Source of the DNA: JBAQMG01 sp049302575
GTDB taxonomy: Bacteria > Bacillota > Desulfitobacteriia > Desulfitobacteriales > Desulfitobacteriaceae
Direction: 5' to 3'
DNA: 19,348 bases
Assembly (NCBI GenBank): GCA_049302575.1
Contig: JBAQMG010000043.1
Span: forward strand, 1 to 19,348
Shown here piece by piece: positions 6,131 to 14,005 of this stretch (position 1 is the stretch's first letter; every line of letters starts with the position of its first letter). The translations under genes were made by a program, and so were the position numbers. A model generated the notes under the pieces. It was not told where the DNA came from, ran no database searches, and saw only the letters and a list, made by a program, of their open reading frames with translations.

Positions 6131-7348
6131 ATGATTCATGTTATCGGTATTGGTCCTGGTCAACCGGAGTGGCTTCCACAGGCTACACACGATGTAATAA
6201 AACAATGTAATGTCTTGATTGGAAGTTCAAGGGCACTACAGCTATTTCCTTACTTGAAAAAAGGTCAGTATCATCTGACTGGGGATCTTGTACAGAGTCT
6301 ACAACTAATCTCTAATTTTTTAGATGAAAATTTAATTGTCGGTGTTTTGGTTTCTGGCGATCCTGGATTTTTTAGTTTTTTACCTGCTCTACGTCGAGAA
6401 TTTCCCGAACGGAAAATTGTTGTTCATCCTGGAATCAGCTCTCTCCAATTTGTTTTTGCCAAGGCAGGTCTACCTTGGCATGAGGCTTCCTTCGTCAGTG
6501 TACATGGTCGAGAGTTATCCTCACTCCCACGATCAATCACAAAACCGTTAGCTGTTTTAACCGGAGGAGAGAATTCTCCCCAAAAGGTTGCTCAACTTCT
6601 TTTAGAGCGTGGGATTAACCCCATGATTTCTGTCGGTAATGCTTTAAGCTATCCCGAAGAGTTATGGGAAACTATGGATGCTGAACATTTAGCAAGATAT
6701 CCACAGCAACTTGGGAATGCTACTCTGATCGTATATCCTACTCCTCGACAGAGTTCCTGGCAAAGCAGTAGCTTGCGCATCGGGATACCTGATCGTGAAT
6801 TTATTCGTGGGGATGTCCCCATGACAAAAGCGGAGATTCGTATCCAAGTTTTAGCTAAGGCCCAAATCTCTACGACTGATCATGTGCTTGACGTTGGTGC
6901 TGGTACTGGAAGTATTAGTATTGAGGCTGCAGCTCTTGCTAATGAAGGCATGGTTTATGCCATAGAAAGTGATCCTGAAGCACAACAGCTTATCCGAGAT
7001 AATCAACGAAAGTTTGCTGTTCCTAACCTGCAACTCGTTGTTGGCGTAGCACCGGACGTATTTTCCAAAATACCTCCAGTCGATGTTTGTATCATTGGTG
7101 GCAGCAAAGGTCGTTTAGAAGATATTATTCGCCAAGTTCCTTTAGTGGCGGAAGGCAGACTGGTTATGACAGCAGTAACCTTGGAAAATATCGCCAAAGG
7201 CTTGGAGCTTCTAAAGGAGCTAGAATTTCAAGACATCGAGGTTATCTCTATTCAAGCTGTCCGCTGGACAGAGATAAATCAATTACATATGTCTCAATCC
7301 CTGAACCAGGTGTTTATCCTTTCTGCTTGCAAAGGAGGTAAAGTATGA
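6131..7348 (+). CDS. cbiET: Fused cobalt-precorrin-7 C5-methyltransferase / C15-methyltransferase (decarboxylating) CbiET
   Basis: The 405-residue protein joins two enzymes. Residues 1 to about 205 are the CbiE tetrapyrrole methylase: GIGPGQPEWL near the start, VSGDPGFFS, and a VHPGISSLQF segment. About 215 to 405 are the CbiT class I methyltransferase, with FIRGDVPMTKAEIR at the domain start and the SAM-binding VLDVGAGTGS loop at about residue 252. Together they methylate C5 and C15 and remove the C12 acetate carboxyl, giving cobalt-precorrin-8. The fusion is equivalent to CobL of the aerobic pathway. GGAGG (6121-6125) lies 5 bases before the ATG at 6131, so this start is preferred over an in-frame ATG at 6113. 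It is the first gene behind the cobalamin riboswitch, and its stop overlaps cbiL by 4 bases (ATGA). Confidence 0.93.
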   Translation: MIHVIGIGPGQPEWLPQATHDVIKQCNVLIGSSRALQLFPYLKKGQYHLTGDLVQSLQLISNFLDENLIVGVLVSGDPGFFSFLPALRREFPERKIVVHPGISSLQFVFAKAGLPWHEASFVSVHGRELSSLPRSITKPLAVLTGGENSPQKVAQLLLERGINPMISVGNALSYPEELWETMDAEHLARYPQQLGNATLIVYPTPRQSSWQSSSLRIGIPDREFIRGDVPMTKAEIRIQVLAKAQISTTDHVLDVGAGTGSISIEAAALANEGMVYAIESDPEAQQLIRDNQRKFAVPNLQLVVGVAPDVFSKIPPVDVCIIGGSKGRLEDIIRQVPLVAEGRLVMTAVTLENIAKGLELLKELEFQDIEVISIQAVRWTEINQLHMSQSLNQVFILSACKGGKV

Positions 7349-8061
7349 CTATAACCTGGGGTAAATTTTACGGGGTGGGAGTTGGTCCTGGAGATCCTCG
7401 CTTCCTGACCTTAAGAGCAGTCGAAGTTTTGCAAGCTGTTAACATAGTGGCTATACCCAAGTCTAGGCTTGACCGTGAAAGTGTGGCATGGGAAATTGCC
7501 CAAAAACACTGTCACCAGAACGTTAAACTCCTAGAATTGGAAATGCCTATGACTTCAGATCGAGAAATACTCCAAAAAGCCTGGCAGGACGGGGCGCAGG
7601 CTATCTTGAAAGAAATTCAAGCGGGTCATTCTGTGGCTTTTATTACGCTTGGAGATGCTTCATTATATAGCACTTACAGTTATTTATTGGATAACCTACG
7701 CCCTACCCTTCCTGAAGATCAGATTGAAACTGTTCCTGGTATTACAGCAATGTCAGCCGCTGCAGCACGAGTGAATATACCTTTAGCGGTAGGTGATGAA
7801 CCGTTATTAGTCTTACCTAGCTCGGAAGATGTAGATAACTATCTAAGTTTTCCTAACTTAGTCTTGATGAAAGTATCCCGCCAACTTCCTCAATTGTTAA
7901 AGGTTCTGACAGAGTCAGGCAGAGCCTCAGTTTTACTAACCCGTCTAGGACAAGCAAACGAGGAGATTCGCCGACAACCCAAGCTCTCCGATATAAAGGA
8001 TGAAAAAATTGATTATTTAAGCTTGCTTTTAGTTAAGGGCAAACCTGAGGGGGTTCAATGA
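7345..8061 (+). CDS. cbiL: Cobalt-factor II / precorrin-2 C20-methyltransferase CbiL
   Basis: This 238-residue SAM-dependent tetrapyrrole methylase performs the first methylation after cobalt insertion, at C20 of cobalt-factor II. The N-terminal GVGVGPGDPRFLTLRAVEVL glycine-rich motif is typical. The later TLGDASLYSTYSYL and ETVPGITAMSAAAARVNIPLA segments are the SAM and substrate-binding regions that separate CbiL/CobI from the other paralogous methylases here. A strong AAAGGAGGT ribosome binding site (7331-7339) precedes the ATG. The start overlaps the end of cbiET by 4 bases and the stop overlaps the cbiF start by 4, so translation is coupled. The length is normal and the protein is cytosolic. 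Confidence 0.92.
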   Translation: MTITWGKFYGVGVGPGDPRFLTLRAVEVLQAVNIVAIPKSRLDRESVAWEIAQKHCHQNVKLLELEMPMTSDREILQKAWQDGAQAILKEIQAGHSVAFITLGDASLYSTYSYLLDNLRPTLPEDQIETVPGITAMSAAAARVNIPLAVGDEPLLVLPSSEDVDNYLSFPNLVLMKVSRQLPQLLKVLTESGRASVLLTRLGQANEEIRRQPKLSDIKDEKIDYLSLLLVKGKPEGVQ

Positions 8062-8816
8062 TGGGAGAAGTAATTTTTGTCGGCGCTGGACCTGGTGATC
8101 CCGAACTCATCACAGTTAAAGGCTTTCGAGCCCTTGAACGTGCTAACCTAGTCATCTACGCTGGCTCCTTAGTTAACCCAGAACTTCTCAAAATCTGCCC
8201 AGAGGGTACTCCCACTCATGATAGTGCCCACCTCACGCTAGAGGAAGTTCTAGCACTGATTCAGAACGGAATAACTTGTCATGAAACTATCGTGCGCTTA
8301 CATACTGGCGATCCCTCGATGTATGGAGCTATTCAAGAACAAATGGACGCCTTAGACAAACTTAAGATCAGCTATTCTATTATTCCAGGTGTAAGTTCTG
8401 TTTTCGCTGCAGCAGCAGCCGTTCAACGTGAATTCACCCTTCCTGGAGTAAGTCAAACCCTAATCCTTACTCGGATGGCTGGACGCACTCCAGTTCCAGA
8501 AAAAGAAAATTTAGTAACCTTAGCCCAACATCAGGCGAGTATGGCCATTTTCTTGAGTGTTCAAGACCTTAGTCAGGTTGTCCAAGACCTACTCACTGGT
8601 TATCCAGCCAGTACTCCAATTGCCGTTGTCTACAAAGCTAGTTGGCCGGAAGAACAAATCCTTCGAGGAACATTAGCAACCATTGTAGAACAGGTAGCTT
8701 CTGCAGGAGTACGGAAAACCGCCCAAATTCTGGTAGGAGATTTTTTAAACACCACTTACGAGCGCTCTAAACTTTATGACCCGACTTTTTCTCATGAATT
8801 CAGACAAGGAACCTAA
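8058..8816 (+). CDS. cbiF: Cobalt-precorrin-4 C11-methyltransferase CbiF
   Basis: This 252-residue tetrapyrrole methylase adds the C11 methyl group to cobalt-precorrin-4. Family signatures are FVGAGPGDPELITVKG at the N-terminus, VIYAGSLVNPELL, RLHTGDPSMYGAIQEQ (SAM-binding GDP segment), and IPGVSSVFAAAAA. The AGSLV...GDPSMYGA combination is characteristic of CbiF/CobM. Two ATG codons in tandem (8058 and 8061) are possible starts, both behind a GAGGGGG ribosome binding site (8047-8053), and differ by one residue. The gene overlaps cbiL by 4 bases, and cbiG begins 3 bases after its stop codon, so it lies inside the tight operon. Confidence 0.94.
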   Translation: MMGEVIFVGAGPGDPELITVKGFRALERANLVIYAGSLVNPELLKICPEGTPTHDSAHLTLEEVLALIQNGITCHETIVRLHTGDPSMYGAIQEQMDALDKLKISYSIIPGVSSVFAAAAAVQREFTLPGVSQTLILTRMAGRTPVPEKENLVTLAQHQASMAIFLSVQDLSQVVQDLLTGYPASTPIAVVYKASWPEEQILRGTLATIVEQVASAGVRKTAQILVGDFLNTTYERSKLYDPTFSHEFRQGT

Positions 8817-8818
8817 CC

Positions 8819-9931
8819 ATGAAGTTTGCCATCATAGCGCTAACGGATCAAGGAAAAAAAACCGCCTTAAGATTGATCGCTCAACTTCCCGAGCCAGCTG
8901 ATTTTTATTGCCACGAACATTGTCAGCTACAAACACAGTCTAAACAGCAACAACAACCTAATATTCAATTTGAACCTCAAGCTTCCTCCTTTAAACATTT
9001 GCGTGAACTGATGCCCTTACTATGGTCTAGGTATTCTGTTCTTATCTTTATCATGGCCACGGGTATTGTCGTCCGTCAGATTTCGCAATTCTTAGAAAGT
9101 AAAGCCAAAGACCCTGCTGTACTTGTTTTAGATGATCATGGTCGCTTTGTGATACCTTTACTTTCTGGTCACCTAGGAGGAGCAAACGCTTGGTCACGCT
9201 TTATAGCACGCGCTCTTGAGGCCACTCCGATTATTACTACGGCAACTGACGGTGCCGATCTTATAGCACCAGATGAGTATGCAAGACGTTTTAACTGGAA
9301 GGTCTGGCCATTATCAAATTTGCCGAGAATTAACCGTTTACTTCTTGAACGACGACAGCTTACAATTTGCTCAGACTATACTCTTGAAGATAGTCATCCA
9401 TTAAAGCTAGATGATAATTACCTGTTTCTTGCTGAGGATTCTCGAGCAAAAGCTGATTTGATGATTACTGCTTTTCCAGTAGCTAACGAGGATAAACTTT
9501 ACTTAATCCCACCTTCTCTCGGAGTGGGGATCGGTTGTCGGAGGGGCAAGACAGTTGAAGCTGTTTTACTGGCGATTTCCAAGGCGCTCGAACTCACGGG
9601 GGCTTCAACCCAAGCAATTAAGGGGCTCTATAGCATTGAACTAAAGGCTGACGAATTGGGCCTATCTCAAGCTGCAGAAGTATTGAAAGTACCTTTTGTA
9701 ACCTTTTCAGCTGAGTCTATTCAAAATATTAATGAACAATTCAACTTAGTTAAATCTGAGTTTGTTGAAAATAAGGTAGGAGTGAATGGTGTATGCGAAG
9801 CAGCGAGTATCCTGGGTACCCAGATGGGAATCTTGATTTTACCGAAATTAAAAATGGGAGGGATAACGATCGCTCTCAGTTGCCAAAAATCTTTGTCGTG
9901 GGAATCGGTCCAGGGGATCCCGATCATATGA
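8819..9931 (+). CDS. cbiG: Cobalt-precorrin-5A hydrolase CbiG
   Basis: This 370-residue enzyme opens the delta-lactone of cobalt-precorrin-5A and releases acetaldehyde, the step specific to the anaerobic pathway. The central domain shows FIMATGIVVRQIS, DPAVLVLDDHGRFVIPLLSGHLGGAN and ITTATDG. The C-terminal domain shows VGIGCRRGKTVEAV and ends with the usual PKLKMGGITIALS. Family proteins usually finish about there (near 9880). Here the frame runs on for about 17 residues (CQKSLSWESVQGIPII) through the beginning of cbiH in another frame, so the tail is probably a by-product of a lost stop codon. The start is 2 bases behind cbiF. The ribosome binding site is weak (AAGGA at 8807-8811), which suggests coupling to cbiF. 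Confidence 0.92.
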   Translation: MKFAIIALTDQGKKTALRLIAQLPEPADFYCHEHCQLQTQSKQQQQPNIQFEPQASSFKHLRELMPLLWSRYSVLIFIMATGIVVRQISQFLESKAKDPAVLVLDDHGRFVIPLLSGHLGGANAWSRFIARALEATPIITTATDGADLIAPDEYARRFNWKVWPLSNLPRINRLLLERRQLTICSDYTLEDSHPLKLDDNYLFLAEDSRAKADLMITAFPVANEDKLYLIPPSLGVGIGCRRGKTVEAVLLAISKALELTGASTQAIKGLYSIELKADELGLSQAAEVLKVPFVTFSAESIQNINEQFNLVKSEFVENKVGVNGVCEAASILGTQMGILILPKLKMGGITIALSCQKSLSWESVQGIPII

Positions 9932-10617
9932 CCTCACGGGTAAAAGAAGTCTGGTCGGAAGTGGATATCATAGCAGGGTACAAAACCTATGTCGATTTGA
10001 TTCGCCCATATATCTCGGAACAGCAGATTGTAGCAACTTCCATGCGTCAAGAAGTAGAACGCTGCCAAGAAGTCGTCCGCTTAGCTTCGCTCGGGCACAG
10101 AGTAGCGTTGGTAAGTAGTGGGGACGCTGGAATTTATGGTATGGCTGGTATTTTAATAGAATGTTTAGAGCAAGCGGATAAGCTGGATATTCCCCTTGAG
10201 ATTATTCCAGGGGTGACAGCCGCCAATGCTGCAGCCTCTCTTTTGGGGGCACCTTTAATGCATGATTTTGCAGTTATCAGCCTGAGTGATCTCTTAACAC
10301 CTTGGGAAGTAATCGCCCGTCGAGTCAAATTAGCTGCTGAAGGGGATTTCGTCTTGGCTATCTATAATCCTAAAAGCCACGGACGTACCACCCAAATAGA
10401 AGAAGTACGCAACATCTTGCTAAAACATAGATCCCTGGAAACACCTGTTGGCTTGGTGAGGGAAGCTTTACGGGGGAACGAATCCTCCGTGCTAATCACG
10501 ACACTAGAGAAATTCACTCAATATCCGATTGATATGTTGACCACAGTCATTATTGGTAATTCTCAAACCCGCCAAATTGGACCGTATATGGTTACTCCGA
10601 GGGGCTACAAGTTATGA
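9880..10617 (+). CDS. cbiH: Cobalt-precorrin-3 C17-methyltransferase CbiH (start uncertain)
   Basis: CbiH methylates C17 and contracts the ring of cobalt-precorrin-3. The N-terminus carries IFVVGIGPGDPDHMTSRVKEV; VSSGDAGIYGMAG, IPGVTAANAAASLLGAPLMHDF, LAIYNPKSHGR and TTVIIGNSQT follow, all typical of CbiH/CobJ. Starting at the TTG at 9880 gives 245 residues, the usual family length, beginning LPKIFVVG. The nearest GGGAGGG (9856-9862) is 17 bases away, which is long. An ATG at 9793 with AGGAG 10 bases before it gives 274 residues, but its first 29 residues are only an out-of-frame reading of cbiG. Either way the gene overlaps cbiG, by 52 or 139 bases, in the -1 frame. The stop overlaps cbiJ by 4 bases. 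Confidence 0.88.
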   Translation: MPKIFVVGIGPGDPDHMTSRVKEVWSEVDIIAGYKTYVDLIRPYISEQQIVATSMRQEVERCQEVVRLASLGHRVALVSSGDAGIYGMAGILIECLEQADKLDIPLEIIPGVTAANAAASLLGAPLMHDFAVISLSDLLTPWEVIARRVKLAAEGDFVLAIYNPKSHGRTTQIEEVRNILLKHRSLETPVGLVREALRGNESSVLITTLEKFTQYPIDMLTTVIIGNSQTRQIGPYMVTPRGYKL

Positions 10618-11390
10618 ACTTGCTAATCCTTGCTGGAACCGTTGATGGACGTAGGCTGGCAGAGGAATTAAAAGCTTGTGGACATGAAGTTGTGCTTTCA
10701 ACGTTAACAGATTATGGTGCGGATATCGCTCAAGAAGCGGGCATAGTCACACGCTCTGGAGCACTCGATGAAAAATCCTTTGTTAAACTGCTAGAAACTC
10801 ACTCTTTCACAGCAGTTATCGATGCTACTCATCCTTTTGCTCTTCAAATCAGGGAATTGTCCCAACAGGTCTGTCAACAAACCCATACTCCCTATTTTCG
10901 TTGGCAAAGGGCCTCTCTTGAGACTTTCTCTCACCCTTTAATTTACTGGACTGAAGACTTAAATTCGGCAACCAAAAAAGCTGCTGAATTGGGAGAACGT
11001 ATTCTTCTCACAACGGGGAGTAATTCTTTAGCACAATGGTTAGAGTGCCCAGAATTTGCCAATAAACTTATCTATGTCCGTGTTCTTCCAACCTCTGCAA
11101 TTCTCCTGCGTTGTGAAACCTTGGGCCTTAAACCCTTTCAAATTATCGCTGCTCAAGGACCATTTTCTCAAGCCTGGAATGAGGCAATGATTCAGCAATT
11201 CCAAATTGACGTTGTAATTGCTAAGGATAGCGGTAAAGAAGGAGGTACGGTTGATAAAATTCAGGCCTGCCTTAATTTACAAATTCCGCTTATTTTAATA
11301 CAACGTCCCGAGCAAACCTCATCATTGACGTATGAAAAATTTATTGCCCAAATGGAGGAACAACTATGCAAACTGAACTTGTTATCTTAG
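10614..11390 (+). CDS. cbiJ: Cobalt-precorrin-6A reductase CbiJ
   Basis: This 258-residue NAD(P)H-dependent reductase converts cobalt-precorrin-6A to cobalt-precorrin-6B. The N-terminal LILAGTVDGRRLAEEL nucleotide-binding loop, VIDATHPFALQIRELSQQV, TTGSNSLAQW and the C-terminal VIAKDSGKEGGTVDKIQA block are the CbiJ/CobK signatures. The length is normal. The ATG overlaps the cbiH stop by 4 bases. The last 25 bases overlap the start of cbiX, whose ribosome binding site lies within cbiJ. The protein is cytosolic. Confidence 0.93.
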   Translation: MNLLILAGTVDGRRLAEELKACGHEVVLSTLTDYGADIAQEAGIVTRSGALDEKSFVKLLETHSFTAVIDATHPFALQIRELSQQVCQQTHTPYFRWQRASLETFSHPLIYWTEDLNSATKKAAELGERILLTTGSNSLAQWLECPEFANKLIYVRVLPTSAILLRCETLGLKPFQIIAAQGPFSQAWNEAMIQQFQIDVVIAKDSGKEGGTVDKIQACLNLQIPLILIQRPEQTSSLTYEKFIAQMEEQLCKLNLLS

Positions 11391-11728
11391 GTCATGGCAG
11401 TCGACGTGCTGAGGCTAATGAAGGTCTCTTAGAGGTAGCCCGCAAGGTTTCGGAAATCCTGCAACAAGAAGTTACCCCAGCCTACATGGCGCATTCAACG
11501 CCTAACCTTCCAGAAATCGTCTTGGAAAAAATAAAACTTGGTGCTCAGCGCATTGTGATAATGCCCTTGTTCCTTTTCCGCGGAGTCCATGTTTCTGTAG
11601 ATATTCATGAGGAATTAAAAGAAATCCGCGAAAAATATCCTCAAGTTGAAATCATCTTTACTTCAGAACTTGGCGCAGATGATGGTATTGCAAAATTAGC
11701 TGCTTTAAGGATTAAGGAGGTTATGTAG
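11366..11728 (+). CDS. cbiX: Short-form sirohydrochlorin cobaltochelatase CbiX(S)
   Basis: At 120 residues this is the single-domain, short form of CbiX, which acts as a homodimer and is best known from archaea. Double-length CbiX and CbiK are about twice as large. It inserts Co2+ into sirohydrochlorin, committing it to B12 rather than siroheme. Two probable active-site histidines are visible: His10 in VILGHGSR and His75 in FRGVHVSVDI, matching the two-histidine arrangement of the family. GGAGG (11354-11358) lies 7 bases before the ATG, inside the cbiJ end, so translation is coupled. No His-rich tail is present. A SirB-type ferrochelatase role for siroheme is possible but less likely inside this operon. 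Confidence 0.9.
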   Translation: MQTELVILGHGSRRAEANEGLLEVARKVSEILQQEVTPAYMAHSTPNLPEIVLEKIKLGAQRIVIMPLFLFRGVHVSVDIHEELKEIREKYPQVEIIFTSELGADDGIAKLAALRIKEVM

Positions 11729-11729
11729 T

Positions 11730-12362
11730 ATGAATTTCATCAGCGATCCTAGATCCATCGAATCAGATAGTATGCGGATGATCAGGAGTGAACTCCAACT
11801 TTCATGGTCAGAAAATGAACTCCCCGTTGTTCAACGCTTAATTCATACGAGTGGCGATCTAACGCTTGAAAACGTTATTGCTATTCATCCTCAGGCCATT
11901 AAAGCTGGTTTAGATGCTTTGTCTTGTGGCGCCAATATTATCACCGATGTTGAAATGGTCAGAGCTGGAATATCCAAGCAATACTTGCAACACTTAGGTG
12001 GCAAGGTGAAGTGTTTTCTCAATGATCCTCGCGTTCCTGAACAAGCTAAAGCTTGGGGAATAACTCGCAGTATGACTGCCATACGACTCAATGCGAAGCA
12101 ATTATCCGGGGCAATTGTAGCTATTGGTAACGCCCCGACTGCTTTATTTGAAGTACTTCGTTTAGCAGAGGATCCTGCCTTACGTCCAGCCTTAATCATC
12201 GGTATTCCTGTCGGCTTCGTTGGAGCAGCAGAATCCAAAGAACTACTTTGGGATAGACAGGAGCTCCCCTCCATTACCGTTAAAGGTACGCGTGGAGGAA
12301 GTCCTTTAGCAGTAGCTGCTGTTAATGCTCTGATCTATACTTCCTTAAATCGAACTATTTGA
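11730..12362 (+). CDS. cbiC: Cobalt-precorrin-8 methylmutase CbiC
   Basis: This 210-residue enzyme moves the methyl group from C11 to C12 of cobalt-precorrin-8, giving cobyrinate. The N-terminal PRSIESDSMRMI and the catalytic-site VVQRLIHTSGD (His39) are diagnostic of CbiC/CobH. IITDVEMVRAGI, AIGNAPTALFEVLRL and IGIPVGFVGAAESKELL follow, and the C-terminus has TRGGSPLAVAAVNAL. A strong AAGGAGG (11714-11720) lies 9 bases upstream. The gene starts 1 base after the cbiX stop codon. It ends the first tight block of the operon, since a 96-base gap follows. Confidence 0.95.
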   Translation: MNFISDPRSIESDSMRMIRSELQLSWSENELPVVQRLIHTSGDLTLENVIAIHPQAIKAGLDALSCGANIITDVEMVRAGISKQYLQHLGGKVKCFLNDPRVPEQAKAWGITRSMTAIRLNAKQLSGAIVAIGNAPTALFEVLRLAEDPALRPALIIGIPVGFVGAAESKELLWDRQELPSITVKGTRGGSPLAVAAVNALIYTSLNRTI

Positions 12363-12458
12363 TAGACGAAGGTACAATAGCTCGCTAAGACTTATTAGCA
12401 ATAGTTATGAAGTATTGCAACATAACCAATAAAATAATGATTGAGAGAAGGGCAAACG
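12363..12458. other. 96-base gap between cbiC and cbiP
   Basis: This is the only break between cbiET and cbiB. It holds an imperfect hairpin with arms GTTATG/CATAAC (around 12404-12426) without a T-run, so it is not a terminator. I see no confident promoter. The ribosome binding site of cbiP (GAGAAGGG) is at its end. Confidence 0.4.
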
Positions 12459-14003
12459 ATGAGTCCGGCTCAGCATAAAAAGACTAACTCAACCTTAATG
12501 ATTCAAGGCACTTCCTCAAACGTCGGTAAAAGTGTTTTGGCTGCGGCGCTATGTCGCATTTTTTACCAAGAAGGTTACCTTACTTGTCCTTTCAAAGCGC
12601 AAAACATGGCGCTTAATTCCTTTGTAACTTTAGACGGTGGAGAAATGGGCAGGGCTCAGGTCGTTCAAGCTCAGGCAGCTGGTCGTCAGCCGGATGTTCT
12701 GATGAACCCCATCTTATTAAAACCTACTGGACAGGCTAGTTCTCAGGTTATCATTCTAGGTAAACCCCAAGGGACCTTATCTGCGCTGCGTTATCATGGG
12801 GAATATCAGCGTAAAACTTGGCCTATTGTTCAGGAATGCCTGTGGAAATTACACAAAGAAAATGAAATCCTGATTATTGAAGGTGCAGGTAGTCCAGCCG
12901 AAGTAAATTTAAAACAAAATGATATTGTCAACATGCGTGTAGCCTTAGAGATTGAGGCACCAGTTTTGTTGGTCGCTGATATTGATCGTGGCGGAGCCTT
13001 GGCTGCTGTCGTTGGAACCCTAGAACTTCTCGAACCCGAGGAAAGAGCAGCTGTTAAAGGTATTATTCTCAATAAATTTAGAGGAGATATCGAACTTTTG
13101 CGGCCGGCGTTGAATTTTTTAACCCAAAAGACTGGAATTCCAGTCTTGGGAGTTATTCCATATTACACGGATTTCAGTATTCCCGAGGAAGATTCTGTGG
13201 CTTTGGAGCAAGAAACGACTAACTATCCTTTGACTAATCCTCTTCAAAAGCTAGACCTTGCGGTAATTCGACTCCCTTTTATCTCTAACTTCACAGATTT
13301 TGATGCTCTCAAGGACGAACCGGATGTTCAAGTTCGTTATGTCAACAAAGTTGGGGATTTGGGGAACCCGGATTTAGTGATCCTCCCTGGAAGTAAGAAT
13401 ACTTTGGCGGACTTGGGTTTCCTGCATGAAAGTGGCTTGGCTGAGCAGCTCAAACAACGCTGGGGAAACTCTGGTCCTATTATTGGCATCTGCGGTGGCT
13501 ATCAAATGATGGGACGTCTCGTACGTGATCCTTATCACACGGAATCTTATCTAGAGGAAACTTCCGGACTAGGTATCCTTCCCATGGAAACCGAATTTTA
13601 TCCGGAAAAATACACTGTCCAAAGTCAAGGTGTAATTAGCGGAGATAGCCTGTTTTTAAGACGTTGTCAAGGACAAACTGTTGTAGGCTATGAAATTCAT
13701 ATGGGTCGTTCCTTTATAGATGAAGGTTCGGCTTCATTGTTTGATTTAACAGCACAGGATACCAATTATTCAGACGGACTACAGGCTGGATCAGCTATGG
13801 GTACCTACTTACATGGGATTTTTGATAATGACAATTTGCGCCAGTCCTTACTAGAGTGGTTATGGGAGCAGAAAGGATTAGAACGCCCCGTCGAAAATAC
13901 ACCCTCCCAAGCTGCGCTCCGAGAGTTAGCCTTTAATCAACTGGCCGATTTAGTACGCCAGAACTTGGATCTAGCAGCACTACGTTCAATCATGGGCTTA
14001 TAA
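12459..14003 (+). CDS. cbiP: Adenosylcobyric acid synthase (glutamine-hydrolysing) CbiP
   Basis: This 514-residue ATP-dependent amidotransferase adds amide groups at positions b, d, e and g of adenosylcobyrinate a,c-diamide. The N-terminal dethiobiotin-synthetase-like domain starts with a P-loop-type GTSSNVGKS (17-25) and includes FKAQNMALNSFVT. It carries the IEGAGSPAEVNL and VADIDRGGALAAVVGT segments. The C-terminal glutaminase domain has the nucleophile Cys345 in GICGGYQMMG. His452 in GTYLHGIFDN is the likely catalytic histidine, and YEIHMGR (His414) is also present. The ATG at 12459 is preferred because GAGAAGGG (12444-12452) lies 6 bases before it; an in-frame TTG at 12441 overlaps that site. 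cbiB starts 2 bases after the stop codon. Confidence 0.95.
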   Translation: MSPAQHKKTNSTLMIQGTSSNVGKSVLAAALCRIFYQEGYLTCPFKAQNMALNSFVTLDGGEMGRAQVVQAQAAGRQPDVLMNPILLKPTGQASSQVIILGKPQGTLSALRYHGEYQRKTWPIVQECLWKLHKENEILIIEGAGSPAEVNLKQNDIVNMRVALEIEAPVLLVADIDRGGALAAVVGTLELLEPEERAAVKGIILNKFRGDIELLRPALNFLTQKTGIPVLGVIPYYTDFSIPEEDSVALEQETTNYPLTNPLQKLDLAVIRLPFISNFTDFDALKDEPDVQVRYVNKVGDLGNPDLVILPGSKNTLADLGFLHESGLAEQLKQRWGNSGPIIGICGGYQMMGRLVRDPYHTESYLEETSGLGILPMETEFYPEKYTVQSQGVISGDSLFLRRCQGQTVVGYEIHMGRSFIDEGSASLFDLTAQDTNYSDGLQAGSAMGTYLHGIFDNDNLRQSLLEWLWEQKGLERPVENTPSQAALRELAFNQLADLVRQNLDLAALRSIMGL

Positions 14004-14005
14004 TT

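Noticed and set aside
9840..9931. Programmed -1 frameshift making a CbiG-CbiH fusion
   Set aside because: The overlap has the right frame relation, but I found no X-XXY-YYZ slippery heptamer in the cbiG frame; only simple A-runs (CAA AAA, TTA AAA) are present.
11891..12274. 127-codon open frame on the - strand
   Set aside because: It lies entirely within cbiC, opposite a gene with complete family motifs. It is a reading-frame shadow.
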